This document shows, piece by piece, positions 34,790-42,971 of a stretch of DNA of 64,000 nt. A program made the translations under genes and the position numbers. The notes under the pieces were generated by a model that worked only from the letters and a program-made list of their open reading frames with translations, did not search any database and was not told the DNA's origin. This DNA is from CAZTHM01 sp041946825 (lineage in GTDB: Bacteria; Acidobacteriota; Terriglobia; UBA7540), in contig JBHGBD010000015.1 of assembly GCA_041946825.1 (NCBI GenBank), positions 39,032-103,031 of the forward strand, read 5' to 3'. Position 1 is the stretch's first letter, and every line of letters starts with the position of its first letter.

Positions 34790-36613
34790 TTATTCAACGG
34801 TTACGCTCTTCGCCAGGTTGCGCGGCTTATCGACGTCGCGGCCAAGCAGCACGGCAGAGTGGTAAGCGAAAAGTTGGAGAGGAAGCACCGTCAGCAGCGG
34901 CGTCAGGGCTTCATGGTTGCGCGGAATTTCAATGATATCGTCCACAAGCGCGCCCAGCTTGTTGTTGCCGGCTGAAGTCACCGCCACGATTCGTCCCTCG
35001 CGCGCGCGGATTTCCTGGATATTCGAAATCACTTTTTCGTAGGAGCCATCCTCCGGGGCCAGCGCCATGGTGGGAAACTTCGGATCGATCAGGGCGATAG
35101 GGCCATGCTTCATTTCGCCCGCCGCGTAGCCCTCCGCGTGGATGTAAGCGATCTCCTTGAGCTTGAGCGCGCCTTCGAGCGCAATCGGGTACTGATACTT
35201 GCGTCCGATATAGAGGAAATGGTGCGCGGAGCAGTATTTCTCCGCCAGCTTGCGGACCAGGTCCGACTGGGCAAGAACTTCGCGCATCTGCTCCGGGATT
35301 TTCTCCAGCCCATGGAGGATGGACATCCCTTCCTCATAGGAGAGATCGCGGCCTCGGCCGACCAGCAACGCCATCAAGGCGAGGATGGTCAACTGCGACG
35401 TGAAAGACTTCGTTGAGGCGACGCCGACCTCAATTCCCGCGTGACAGTAAACTCCGGCATGCGTCTCGCGGGCGATGGAACTCCCCACCACGTTCACCAG
35501 CCCCAGCACCAGCGCACCCTTGCGCTTGGCCTCGCGCAGGGCGGCAAGCGTGTCCGCGGTCTCGCCCGACTGGCTGATCGCCAGAACCACGGTATTCTGG
35601 CGAAGGTTCAATTTGCGGTAGCGAAACTCGGAAGCCAGTTCGGTTTCGACCGTCAAATCCGTCAGCGCCTCAAAGACATAGCGCGCGTAAAGTCCGGCGT
35701 AGTAACTGGTGCCGCAACTGACGATGATAAGGTGCCGCGCCTGCTGCAGGCGGTCCATCACGGATTCCAGACCTCCCAGCTTCGCCACACCTTCCGAGTG
35801 ATTGATACGCCCGCGCAGGGCGTTTTCGACAGCGTCCGGCTGGTCGAAGATCTCCTTCAGCATGAAGTGCGGGAATTTTCCCCGCTCCATCGCTTCCGGC
35901 CCGACTTCGAGGAGGGTTGTTCCGCGGCTCACCGTCTTATTGTCGAGGGTGGTGATGGAAAACTGTCCCGGCTCGAGCCGCGCTACTTCGTTGTCCTCGA
36001 GATAAACGACCTGGTCGGTATGCTGCGCAAGCGCGGAGACGTCGGAGGCGGCGAGTGATTCCTCCTTCCCGATGCCCAGGACGATCGGACTTCCGCGGCG
36101 CGCCACAATGATCTGCTGCGGGTGGGCGGAATGCACCACGGCGATACCGTAAGTCCCCTGAACATGCAGGAGGGCTTTCTGGACGGCGGTCTCGATGTTG
36201 CCCTGGTAGGCTTCCTCAATCAGATGCGCCAGAACTTCCGTATCCGTCTCCGACCGGAAGTGGTGCCCCGCCGCGCTCAGCCGCTTCTTCAGGGCCAGAT
36301 AGTTTTCGATAATGCCGTTGTGAACAAGGAAAAGCTGGCCGGAACAGTCCTGATGCGGATGCGCGTTGGGTTCGGTGGGCTTGCCGTGGGTCGCCCAGCG
36401 CGTGTGGGCAATGCCGACCGAGCCGCCGGGAGTGTCTTTCCACACGCGCTGTTCGAGCGCCGCCACCTTGCCGACCGCCTTGCACAGATAGGGAGGCGAG
36501 TTGAGGATGGCGATGCCGCTCGAATCGTAGCCGCGATATTCCAGCCGCTTCAGGCCTTCGACCAGAATCTCACGCGCTGATTGATGGCCGGCGTAGGCGA
36601 CGATGCCGCACAT
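34790..36613 (-). CDS. glmS: Glutamine--fructose-6-phosphate aminotransferase
   Basis: The 607-residue enzyme makes glucosamine 6-phosphate from fructose 6-phosphate and glutamine, the entry to amino-sugar and peptidoglycan synthesis. The N-terminal glutaminase domain starts MCGIVAYAGH with catalytic Cys2 and has RLEYRGYDSSGIA. Two SIS domains follow (about 290-600), with SCGTSYYAGLYARYVFE and SQSGETADTLAALREAKRKG. The C-terminus LAKSVTVE matches the conserved end of the family. No glmS ribozyme core was recognised upstream. Confidence 0.97.
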   Translation of the reverse strand: MCGIVAYAGHQSAREILVEGLKRLEYRGYDSSGIAILNSPPYLCKAVGKVAALEQRVWKDTPGGSVGIAHTRWATHGKPTEPNAHPHQDCSGQLFLVHNGIIENYLALKKRLSAAGHHFRSETDTEVLAHLIEEAYQGNIETAVQKALLHVQGTYGIAVVHSAHPQQIIVARRGSPIVLGIGKEESLAASDVSALAQHTDQVVYLEDNEVARLEPGQFSITTLDNKTVSRGTTLLEVGPEAMERGKFPHFMLKEIFDQPDAVENALRGRINHSEGVAKLGGLESVMDRLQQARHLIIVSCGTSYYAGLYARYVFEALTDLTVETELASEFRYRKLNLRQNTVVLAISQSGETADTLAALREAKRKGALVLGLVNVVGSSIARETHAGVYCHAGIEVGVASTKSFTSQLTILALMALLVGRGRDLSYEEGMSILHGLEKIPEQMREVLAQSDLVRKLAEKYCSAHHFLYIGRKYQYPIALEGALKLKEIAYIHAEGYAAGEMKHGPIALIDPKFPTMALAPEDGSYEKVISNIQEIRAREGRIVAVTSAGNNKLGALVDDIIEIPRNHEALTPLLTVLPLQLFAYHSAVLLGRDVDKPRNLAKSVTVE

Positions 36614-36922
36614 AGGCGTTCCCTGCCCTCTCCGCTTCCTACTGAGTATTGCGTAATAGAGTCACGAACTTCCCCTCACCCGTCCCGATCCCGCTCCGAG
36701 CGGGACGGGACACCCTCTCCCGCACGGGGAGAGGGCCGGAGACTATGGTTAAATGGCCCTCGCCCGCAGGGAGAGGGGGAACCCCGATGCAGTTCATCGG
36801 GGTGGGTGAGGGCGGCGAACGCAGCGGCCTTGTCACTCGATTTCGTAAATGTCGTTAAGCAACCGTGTAGTTCAAAGTGAACCAAAGTTTTCGCACGGCT
36901 TCAGCAACCGCCTCCCCGCGAT
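36614..36922. repeat. Intergenic region filled by a CCCTCTCCC palindromic element (copy 1)
   Basis: From about 36668 to 36817 runs of CCCTCACCC, GTCCCG/CGGGAC, CCCTCTCCCG/GGGGAGAGGG and CCCCGATG/CATCGGGG form nested inverted repeats. The same element type fills the gap between two convergent genes at 53300-53457. No gene is seen. Confidence 0.7.
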
Positions 36923-37267
36923 TCAGATATAGCCCAGTTCTCGGCCTAAAGCGCGGAACTCGCCCCCACCCAGGAACAATTCCGCCAGGGTGGCATCGTA
37001 GCCGTTCTGAAGCGTGCGGCGCAAATGCAGCGCGGCGATTTCGGCCAGTTGCTGGTCCCTAAGGTATTTGCCCTCGCGCTCTCGCAGTTCGGTAAGCGTC
37101 GCGCAGGAGATGGCCACGGTCGCCTTCCGCCCGCCCACCCGGAAAATGCAGTCGATCGTGTCGCTGTGACGGGTGGCGATGCCGGAAAGCAGATGGACAA
37201 AGCGGACCGGCAAGGGCTCGGGTGCAGATCGAGTGAGAATTTCAAATGGCGTGACAATATAACTCAT
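36923..37267 (-). CDS. Hypothetical protein
   Basis: This 114-residue protein (MSYIVTPFEILTRS..) has no family I recognise. It has a regular globular composition with a helical second half (LREREGKYLRDQQLAEIAAL, then LRRTLQNGYDATLAELFLG) and consistent GC-rich codons. AGGAA precedes the ATG and a TATAAT-containing palindrome (CATTATAATG) lies about 45 bases upstream, supporting expression. No neighbour suggests a function. Confidence 0.55.
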   Translation of the reverse strand: MSYIVTPFEILTRSAPEPLPVRFVHLLSGIATRHSDTIDCIFRVGGRKATVAISCATLTELREREGKYLRDQQLAEIAALHLRRTLQNGYDATLAELFLGGGEFRALGRELGYI

Positions 37268-37334
37268 TTCCTGGATTCTGCCCCAGCGTCTCGAAAACTA
37301 CAAATCATTATAATGCAACACGCTACATTCGGTG

Positions 37335-37369
37335 GTTGTCGCCCTCCATAATTTTTGACGTGCGACAAC
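37335..37369. promoter_or_regulatory. 8-bp inverted repeat, possible operator
   Basis: GTTGTCGC (37335-37342) and GCGACAAC (37362-37369) are exact inverted repeats 19 bases apart, between the hypothetical gene at 36923 and the phosphatase gene at 37621. It could be a regulator site or a hairpin. Confidence 0.4.
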
Positions 37370-37551
37370 AAAGAATGCAACCTCCGGCCTTCCTGAAACG
37401 TCTAATAATGTAACCTAACACTTGTGACTACCTGGGGGAGCGGGTAGTTCGTGGGTGACCACGATATCCGCTCCTCCCTTCCTTATCTTGAGACCCACTG
37501 AGAAATCGGAAGGCTCGGATTCCGTTGGGGCGGCGTCACTATCGAAACGGT

Positions 37552-37580
37552 TTGCAAGGCGGACTGAGGAAATATATACT
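37552..37580 (+). promoter_or_regulatory. Sigma-70 promoter of the GAF/SpoIIE phosphatase gene
   Basis: TTGCAA and TATACT are separated by 17 bases, and the GTG start codon lies 41 bases after the -10 box. Confidence 0.6.
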
Positions 37581-37620
37581 GACGCAGTCGTCTGGAAATT
37601 GAGTACACCCGGGAAATTCC

Positions 37621-39405
37621 GTGGACAAATCAGGTCGAGCCCCCAAAACACTGAAACGCCCACGCGTGCCTCTGACCGCCGCGTCCGTGGTTCAGGAAGT
37701 CGAGGACCTGGGCGGAGAGCTCAGCAACGTCTTTGAACCGCAGACGGTGATGGATTCACTCACCGCCCGCCTGGTGGACCGTTACGGCGCAGCGCTTTCG
37801 GCTATCTGGGTCGCCAAGGAGAACGATTCGACCCTGGAACTGGTAAGCCGGACGGGCCGCTTGGAACTCCCCGCCGAGATATCCAAAGCTCCCAGCGCCG
37901 AGAGCATTCTGGGAAGGGCGGTTAGTCATCGCCTCCCGCAAACGGTCACGAGCCTGAACGGCGAGGAGGAGCAGCTTTCGCGGTGGGCCAAGCAGCACCG
38001 CGTCCGCTTCCTTGGGGCTTACCCGCTCATCGACGATTCCAAGGTCCAGGGAGTCTTGCTCGTCGCCTGCACGAAGTTGCCGGCCAAGCCGTTGCTGGCG
38101 CTCTTCCGGGTCCATGCGCGGCTGGCGTCGATGGCCCTACGGGATGCCGAACTCCTTTTCTCCACGCAACGTACGCTCAACAAACTCAGCTTCCTGGTGG
38201 AAGCCAGCAAGGCGCTGAACTCTACCCTCGATTTGGCGGAGTTGCTGGGGCGTATCCTGGAAGTGGCCAAAACCCACACCGAGGCCGAGCGTGGCACGCT
38301 CTTCCTGGTTGACGACAAGACGAATGAGATCTGGTCACTGATCGCCCACGGCCTGGAAAAGCAGGAGATTCGCCTGCCCATCGGCAAGGGCATTGCGGGC
38401 CACGTCGCCCAGACCGGCGAAGTCGTCCTGATTCCTGACGCTTACTCCGACCCACGCTTCAACCCCGAAGTGGACAAGCGGACCGGATACCGCACGCGCA
38501 GCATCCTGTGTCTTCCGATTCGCAACAAGACGGGAAAGATCATCGCCGCCTTGCAGCTCCTCAACAAGCAGCGCGGGCCTTTCACCGAGGAAGACTCCGA
38601 GTTCCTTCTGACCCTTTCCGGCCACATGGCACTGGCCCTGGAGAACGCCCAGCTCCACCAGGCCCTGCTCGATAAGGAGCGGCTGGAGAAGGAACTGGCC
38701 CTCGCGCGGGGAATTCAGCGCAGCTTGCTGCCCGACACCGCGCCCCTGGTCGAGGGCTTCGACATCGCCATCCTCAACGAGCCGTGCTATGCCGTGGGCG
38801 GCGACTACTACGACTTCCTCAACCTGGGGCCGAACACCTTGCTTGTGGTGATCGCCGACGTCGAAGGCAAAGGCGTCAGCTCGGCTCTGGTGATGTCGAA
38901 CCTGCAGGCCACCCTGCGTGCGCTGGTCCTCCATCTCCACTCGCTCGATGAGATTGCCGAGAGCCTGAACCGCATGATCCTGACGGACACCCGGTCGCAG
39001 AAGTACCTCAGTATCTTCATCGGGTTGATCGACATCCGGCGCAAAGGCCTGCACTACATCAACTGCGGGCACGTCCCCCCGGTCATCGTCCGCCCCGGCC
39101 AGGAAACCATTCACCTGACCGAGGGGGGCATGGTCATCGGATTGTTCGAGAATGCGCGGTATCAGCGCGGGCAGACCAGACTCCAGAAGGGCGATATTCT
39201 TGTTCTCTGCACGGACGGAATCACGGAGTCCATGGATACGATGCAGGAAGAGTACGGCACGGAGCGCATGGTCCAGTGCGTCGGCGGCGCCGCCGACAAG
39301 AAGGCGATGGAGATCGTTTCGACCTTGAGCGGCGATGTCGCCCGATTCTCCCGCCACGGCACACACATCGACGACAAGGTCGTTATTGTGGTGAAGGTGG
39401 CGTAG
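37621..39405 (+). CDS. GAF-GAF-SpoIIE (PP2C-type) serine phosphatase
   Basis: The 594-residue cytosolic protein starts at GTG 37621. It has two GAF-like sensor domains (about 20-175 and 195-345), a short helical linker (LEKELALARGIQRSLLPDT) and a PP2C/SpoIIE phosphatase domain (about 375-594) with the metal-binding motif GGDYYDFLNL and IADVEGKGVSSALVMSNLQA. The ending CTDGITESMD plus DDKVVIVVKV completes the PP2C motifs. This is the RsbU/partner-switching architecture that dephosphorylates anti-anti-sigma factors; no cognate antagonist or anti-sigma gene is adjacent. Confidence 0.92.
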   Translation: MDKSGRAPKTLKRPRVPLTAASVVQEVEDLGGELSNVFEPQTVMDSLTARLVDRYGAALSAIWVAKENDSTLELVSRTGRLELPAEISKAPSAESILGRAVSHRLPQTVTSLNGEEEQLSRWAKQHRVRFLGAYPLIDDSKVQGVLLVACTKLPAKPLLALFRVHARLASMALRDAELLFSTQRTLNKLSFLVEASKALNSTLDLAELLGRILEVAKTHTEAERGTLFLVDDKTNEIWSLIAHGLEKQEIRLPIGKGIAGHVAQTGEVVLIPDAYSDPRFNPEVDKRTGYRTRSILCLPIRNKTGKIIAALQLLNKQRGPFTEEDSEFLLTLSGHMALALENAQLHQALLDKERLEKELALARGIQRSLLPDTAPLVEGFDIAILNEPCYAVGGDYYDFLNLGPNTLLVVIADVEGKGVSSALVMSNLQATLRALVLHLHSLDEIAESLNRMILTDTRSQKYLSIFIGLIDIRRKGLHYINCGHVPPVIVRPGQETIHLTEGGMVIGLFENARYQRGQTRLQKGDILVLCTDGITESMDTMQEEYGTERMVQCVGGAADKKAMEIVSTLSGDVARFSRHGTHIDDKVVIVVKVA

Positions 39406-39476
39406 GCTGGTGGCTGGGTACTAGGGATCGGGTCGTAGGATAACGATCGCGGGCTTGACTACTCCTCCTATCAAAC

Positions 39477-39521
39477 ACTCACTATTCACTGTTCACTATT
39501 CACTGTTCACCGTTCACTGAA
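39477..39521. repeat. GTTCACTATTCACT-type repeat at a gene 3' end
   Basis: About four units of (A/G)TTCACT(A/G)TTCACT occur in tandem. On the minus strand they read GTGAACAGTGAATA and supply the last codons (SER) and the TGA stop of the small gene at 39507-39764. Confidence 0.75.
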
Positions 39522-39764
39522 TTGTAGCTTTACCGCCCGCCCTTCCCCGAACTTCCTCGTCATCCAGTCTTCCATGTCCACGCGCAAGGCATCCAAGTCC
39601 ACCCCAAAGCCGGCTTCCATCTTGCCGTCCGCGACCGGTAGAGTTTCGTCGAACGCCGAGCGGCCCGTAAAGCTCCTCATGCAGTAGCTGTCCAACCAGG
39701 CCAGAGGGCACGGCCGCGGCGAACCAGGCGCTTCAACCTCAACTTGAACCTTTCGTGCGAACAT
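39507..39764 (-). CDS. Small hypothetical protein ending in a repeat
   Basis: This 85-residue protein (MFARKVQVEVEAPGSPRP..) has no recognised family. It has a proline-rich N-terminal third and an acidic helical part (VDLDALRVDMEDWMTRKFGE). The C-terminal SER and the TGA lie within a tandem GTGAACAGTGAATA repeat, the same arrangement seen at the ends of several clear genes here, which supports it being real. It converges on the SpoIIE phosphatase gene and is divergent from the heparinase-like gene. Confidence 0.5.
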   Translation of the reverse strand: MFARKVQVEVEAPGSPRPCPLAWLDSYCMRSFTGRSAFDETLPVADGKMEAGFGVDLDALRVDMEDWMTRKFGEGRAVKLQFSER

Positions 39765-39900
39765 CAGGTCTGCCTCTCAACGCCAGCGGCAATTGTGTAG
39801 ACATCAGACCTCGATGTCCGTCCCGCTCAAGCAGCTTGAAGATTATAACGTCAAGCCAGCGCGCATCCCAAAAAGAGCAAGCCCGAGGAATGCTACACGA

Positions 39901-41871
39901 ATGAGGGCTTTTGCGGGTTTACAAAGCGTGAGTTCGGTTTATCATTCCAACAGGGCTTGGGAGAACCGAGAATTGAATAGCGGAAGTCCTAATCGCCGCC
40001 TTGAATGGCGCGCCAGGAAACCTTCGTTGCGTGGGTGGCCGCGCAACTTACATGGCGCCGCAGCTCGGCTCGCGTATGAATTGTTCCCCGGCCTCGCGGG
40101 TTTGGCGCTCGAGGTAAGCGGCGCGGCGCTGCGCTTTGAACACCTCCCGGAACTCTTTTCCCGCGACCTTCGCCAAATCAGCCCCAATTCGAATGACGAA
40201 CTCCTGGACCTTTATGGGCGGAGCGAGCAGATCCTCGCCAACCGTTTCACATTCTTCAACCTGACGGAAGAGTTCGGCGCGGAGATCAATTGGGAGCAAC
40301 ATCCAAGTCCCGGCTGGCGCGCCTCGCTTCACGCCTTCGACTACGGGCTTGATCTGGCGATGACTTATCGCATCTCGCGCGACGAGCGATACGCGCGCCA
40401 CCTTCGCTACCTTATGGCGGAGTGGATTGCGGCGAATCCGCCCGGACAAGGCTCCGGCTGGAATCCTCGGACGCTGGCGCGGCGTGTTCGCAACTGGGTT
40501 CTTGCCGCCGACCTGGCACGCGACGACTGGCAACAGGACCCCATCTTCCTTTCGCTGGTCGTCGAGAGCCTTGCCCTTCAGACCGCATATCTCAGCCAGC
40601 AAAGCGAGGCGGACATCTCGGCCTCCGAAGATCTCGATTGCGCCGGGGCTTTAAACCTCGCCGGCCGATTTTTTGTGGGTTACGCCGCCACGGAGCTTGC
40701 CAGCCAAGCCATCAGGATGGTTCTTGGTACGCGAAGTGATCAGCGCTGGCCAGCCTCCCAGCTAAGGCGCGCCGAGACACTTATAGACTTCATGCTTTTC
40801 ACGCCCGCGGAGAACACTGATTTGCACAACCAGCTCAAGGCCGAACTCCTGGAGAGCCTTCGGACGCTCGAGGGAATGCTCTGGCCCGATGGCACGCTGC
40901 CCCTTTTCGGTCCGTCTGCAGAGGCGGCACCGGAAAGACTCTCGAACCTTTTCGCTATTGCCGCCATCATGTTTGAGGAGCCGCACTGGAAAAGCCTGGC
41001 CGGCGATTTTGGCGTCGCCCCTTATTTGCTCATCGGTGAAAAAGGGAAAGCGTGTTTTGAAAGTCTGCCCCATCAGCCCGCAAACCCTGACGTCCATTGC
41101 AGCCCCAAATGTGGCCTCTATAGCCTGGCGGGAAAAGACCTCTCCAAACTCTTCGTCAAAGAATCGCCGGCGGACGAATCGCCCGCGCACGAGGACTTCC
41201 TCAGCTATGACCTTTACACGTGTGGCCAGCGTGTGGTGGTGGACTCCGGCGCTTTTTCTCCGGAGGGAGAAATCTGGAACCCTTACTTTCCGAGCCCGCT
41301 CGCTCACAACACGCTTCTGGTGGATGGCCGGGGAACCGACCGATCCGCGTGGCGAGGTCATATCCTTCATGAATCCCAAGTTGATTGTTCGAGCCTGCGA
41401 GCGGAGAACTCAGGCTTCAAATCGCTGGGTCTTGACCACGTGCGTGCCTGGTATTGCCTGGACGGTCAGTATTGGGTGGTTCTCGACCGGTTGCTGGCCT
41501 CCGAACCGCATCGTTACAGGAGCCTGATCCACTTCTACCCCACGTTCTCAATCGATCGATGCGCAATGAGCGTCCTGGTGCGCAGCCGGTCGCTCACTTT
41601 CACGCTCATTCCCCTTGGTGCAACCAGCCCCGAAATGAACACCTTTCAGGGCGATCATCCCGAATTCCCATCCTGGTATTCCCCGGATTTTGGCTTCAAG
41701 ATGCCCGCCGCCGCCCTCCACTTGGAGTGGACATTCATACCCCCGTCATCGTTGAGCGGATATCTCCTCGTCCCTGGCAGCGAGGTTGATTTCCGCCCCA
41801 TCGAGGTTGATCCGCATGCGGGAAAGCTGGGCTTCGAGCTCTTCGGAAAACGATATAACCTCACCATCTGA
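39901..41871 (+). CDS. Heparinase II/III-like protein
   Basis: From ATG 39901 the protein has 656 residues; an open frame extends upstream to 39793 with little coding character, so the exact start is uncertain. The N-terminal half is an alpha-helical (alpha/alpha toroid-like) region (LHAFDYGLDLAMTYRISRDE, then NWVLAADLAR). The C-terminal half from about residue 430 is the beta-rich heparinase II/III domain, with DLYTCGQRVVVDSGAF, LAHNTLLVDGRG and RAWYCLDGQYWVVLDRLL. The family cleaves uronic-acid polysaccharides; no signal peptide is seen, and in bacterial surface-polysaccharide clusters such proteins often act on nascent chains. The next gene is a CpsB-like phosphatase. Confidence 0.82.
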   Translation: MRAFAGLQSVSSVYHSNRAWENRELNSGSPNRRLEWRARKPSLRGWPRNLHGAAARLAYELFPGLAGLALEVSGAALRFEHLPELFSRDLRQISPNSNDELLDLYGRSEQILANRFTFFNLTEEFGAEINWEQHPSPGWRASLHAFDYGLDLAMTYRISRDERYARHLRYLMAEWIAANPPGQGSGWNPRTLARRVRNWVLAADLARDDWQQDPIFLSLVVESLALQTAYLSQQSEADISASEDLDCAGALNLAGRFFVGYAATELASQAIRMVLGTRSDQRWPASQLRRAETLIDFMLFTPAENTDLHNQLKAELLESLRTLEGMLWPDGTLPLFGPSAEAAPERLSNLFAIAAIMFEEPHWKSLAGDFGVAPYLLIGEKGKACFESLPHQPANPDVHCSPKCGLYSLAGKDLSKLFVKESPADESPAHEDFLSYDLYTCGQRVVVDSGAFSPEGEIWNPYFPSPLAHNTLLVDGRGTDRSAWRGHILHESQVDCSSLRAENSGFKSLGLDHVRAWYCLDGQYWVVLDRLLASEPHRYRSLIHFYPTFSIDRCAMSVLVRSRSLTFTLIPLGATSPEMNTFQGDHPEFPSWYSPDFGFKMPAAALHLEWTFIPPSSLSGYLLVPGSEVDFRPIEVDPHAGKLGFELFGKRYNLTI

Positions 41872-41892
41872 TTTGTACCAACTGAAGCGCCA

Positions 41893-42672
41893 TTAGCGGC
41901 GCCAGAATGCGAACCAGCTTCGCTTGCGCTTGGAAGAGCCCGGTTCGATGGGTCCGGGGCCCGGAGGGAGAGGCTTGCCCTCGATAACCGCCTGAGGATT
42001 CCCGGTCAGCAGGCGGTCGGCGACCTGCTGGCCTTTAGTCTCGGCGACCTTGTCAAAACAGGCCGACAGAATAGGCGGGCGGTACTGCGGGTCGTGGGCG
42101 TCCGAGGCAAAAAAGTGGATCAGATTCTGATCGAGCCATCGTTCCGCGAAATGCATCGGCGTCCGGCCGAACCCGCCCGTATAAGACTTGGCGGTGACCT
42201 GAACCAGGCAGCCGCGCGTCACCCAGCGGTAGAGAAGGTCCGGGTGCCGTTGGAACACCGGATTGCGCTCGGGGTGAGTCAGAATGGGGTTCAGCCCGGC
42301 AACCTGCATTTCATAAAACACTCGGTCCATCTGGTCGGGAATGAACTGCTCGCCGAACTCGACCAGAACGTAATCCGTCCGGTTGATGGTGAAATTCGTG
42401 CGGTCGTCAATCAAAAGCCGGATGTTGTCATAAGAAAGATGGAAGTCGCATCCCAGAAGCAATCGTGGCTGCGGGCCGACGGCCGTCTGGAGATCCGCCA
42501 GCCGGGCTTGGTTGACTTCCGGATTGAACTTGTACTTGTAGTTGCAGTGGGGCGTGGCCACCAGATGCGTCGTACCGTCCGCGGCGGCCATCTTGCACAT
42601 CTGGACGGAGATTTCGAACGATCGAGCCCCGTCATCAACTCCCGACAACGGATGGCAGTGAATGTCGATCAT
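41893..42672 (-). CDS. CpsB/CapC-like PHP-domain tyrosine phosphatase
   Basis: I use ATG 42672, giving 259 residues starting MIDIHCHPLSGVDDGA. Metal-binding motifs of the PHP fold are all present: DIHCHPL, VATPHCNYK, THPERNPVF and FFASDAHDP. This matches the CpsB/CapC/Wzb-like manganese-dependent tyrosine phosphatases that dephosphorylate the kinase of capsule or exopolysaccharide export. The C-terminus is basic and proline-rich (PPGPGPIEPGSSKRKRSWF). It converges on the heparinase-like gene, which supports a polysaccharide role. No kinase is in the window. Confidence 0.88.
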   Translation of the reverse strand: MIDIHCHPLSGVDDGARSFEISVQMCKMAAADGTTHLVATPHCNYKYKFNPEVNQARLADLQTAVGPQPRLLLGCDFHLSYDNIRLLIDDRTNFTINRTDYVLVEFGEQFIPDQMDRVFYEMQVAGLNPILTHPERNPVFQRHPDLLYRWVTRGCLVQVTAKSYTGGFGRTPMHFAERWLDQNLIHFFASDAHDPQYRPPILSACFDKVAETKGQQVADRLLTGNPQAVIEGKPLPPGPGPIEPGSSKRKRSWFAFWRR

Positions 42673-42971
42673 CTCGTGCCTCTGACGTCTCGATCGCCGG
42701 CGTCTCGCCCCGTCCAGCCAAGTCGGGCAGGAATTCACCTCTCAAGCAAAACGAAGCTCCTGCATTTAACTCTGGGGTTTGGCCTTCCGTCAAGGCAAGA
42801 CCCGATCCCTTGGGCTGCGCGGCAGGACGAAGAGGGCACCTTCGGGCCATTGACCCACTTTGAACTAAGTCTTAGGATTAACGTGGCGTGTTGTCCTGTT
42901 CTGCTGGCAGGAGCGCTTGGCGCCAGACCACAGCAGAGCGAATCCGACTCGGCCATTTGGAGGAGGGCGCC

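Noticed and set aside
36614..36850. glmS ribozyme upstream of glmS
   Set aside because: No core sequence of the ribozyme is visible; the region is a palindromic CCCTCTCCC-type repeat.
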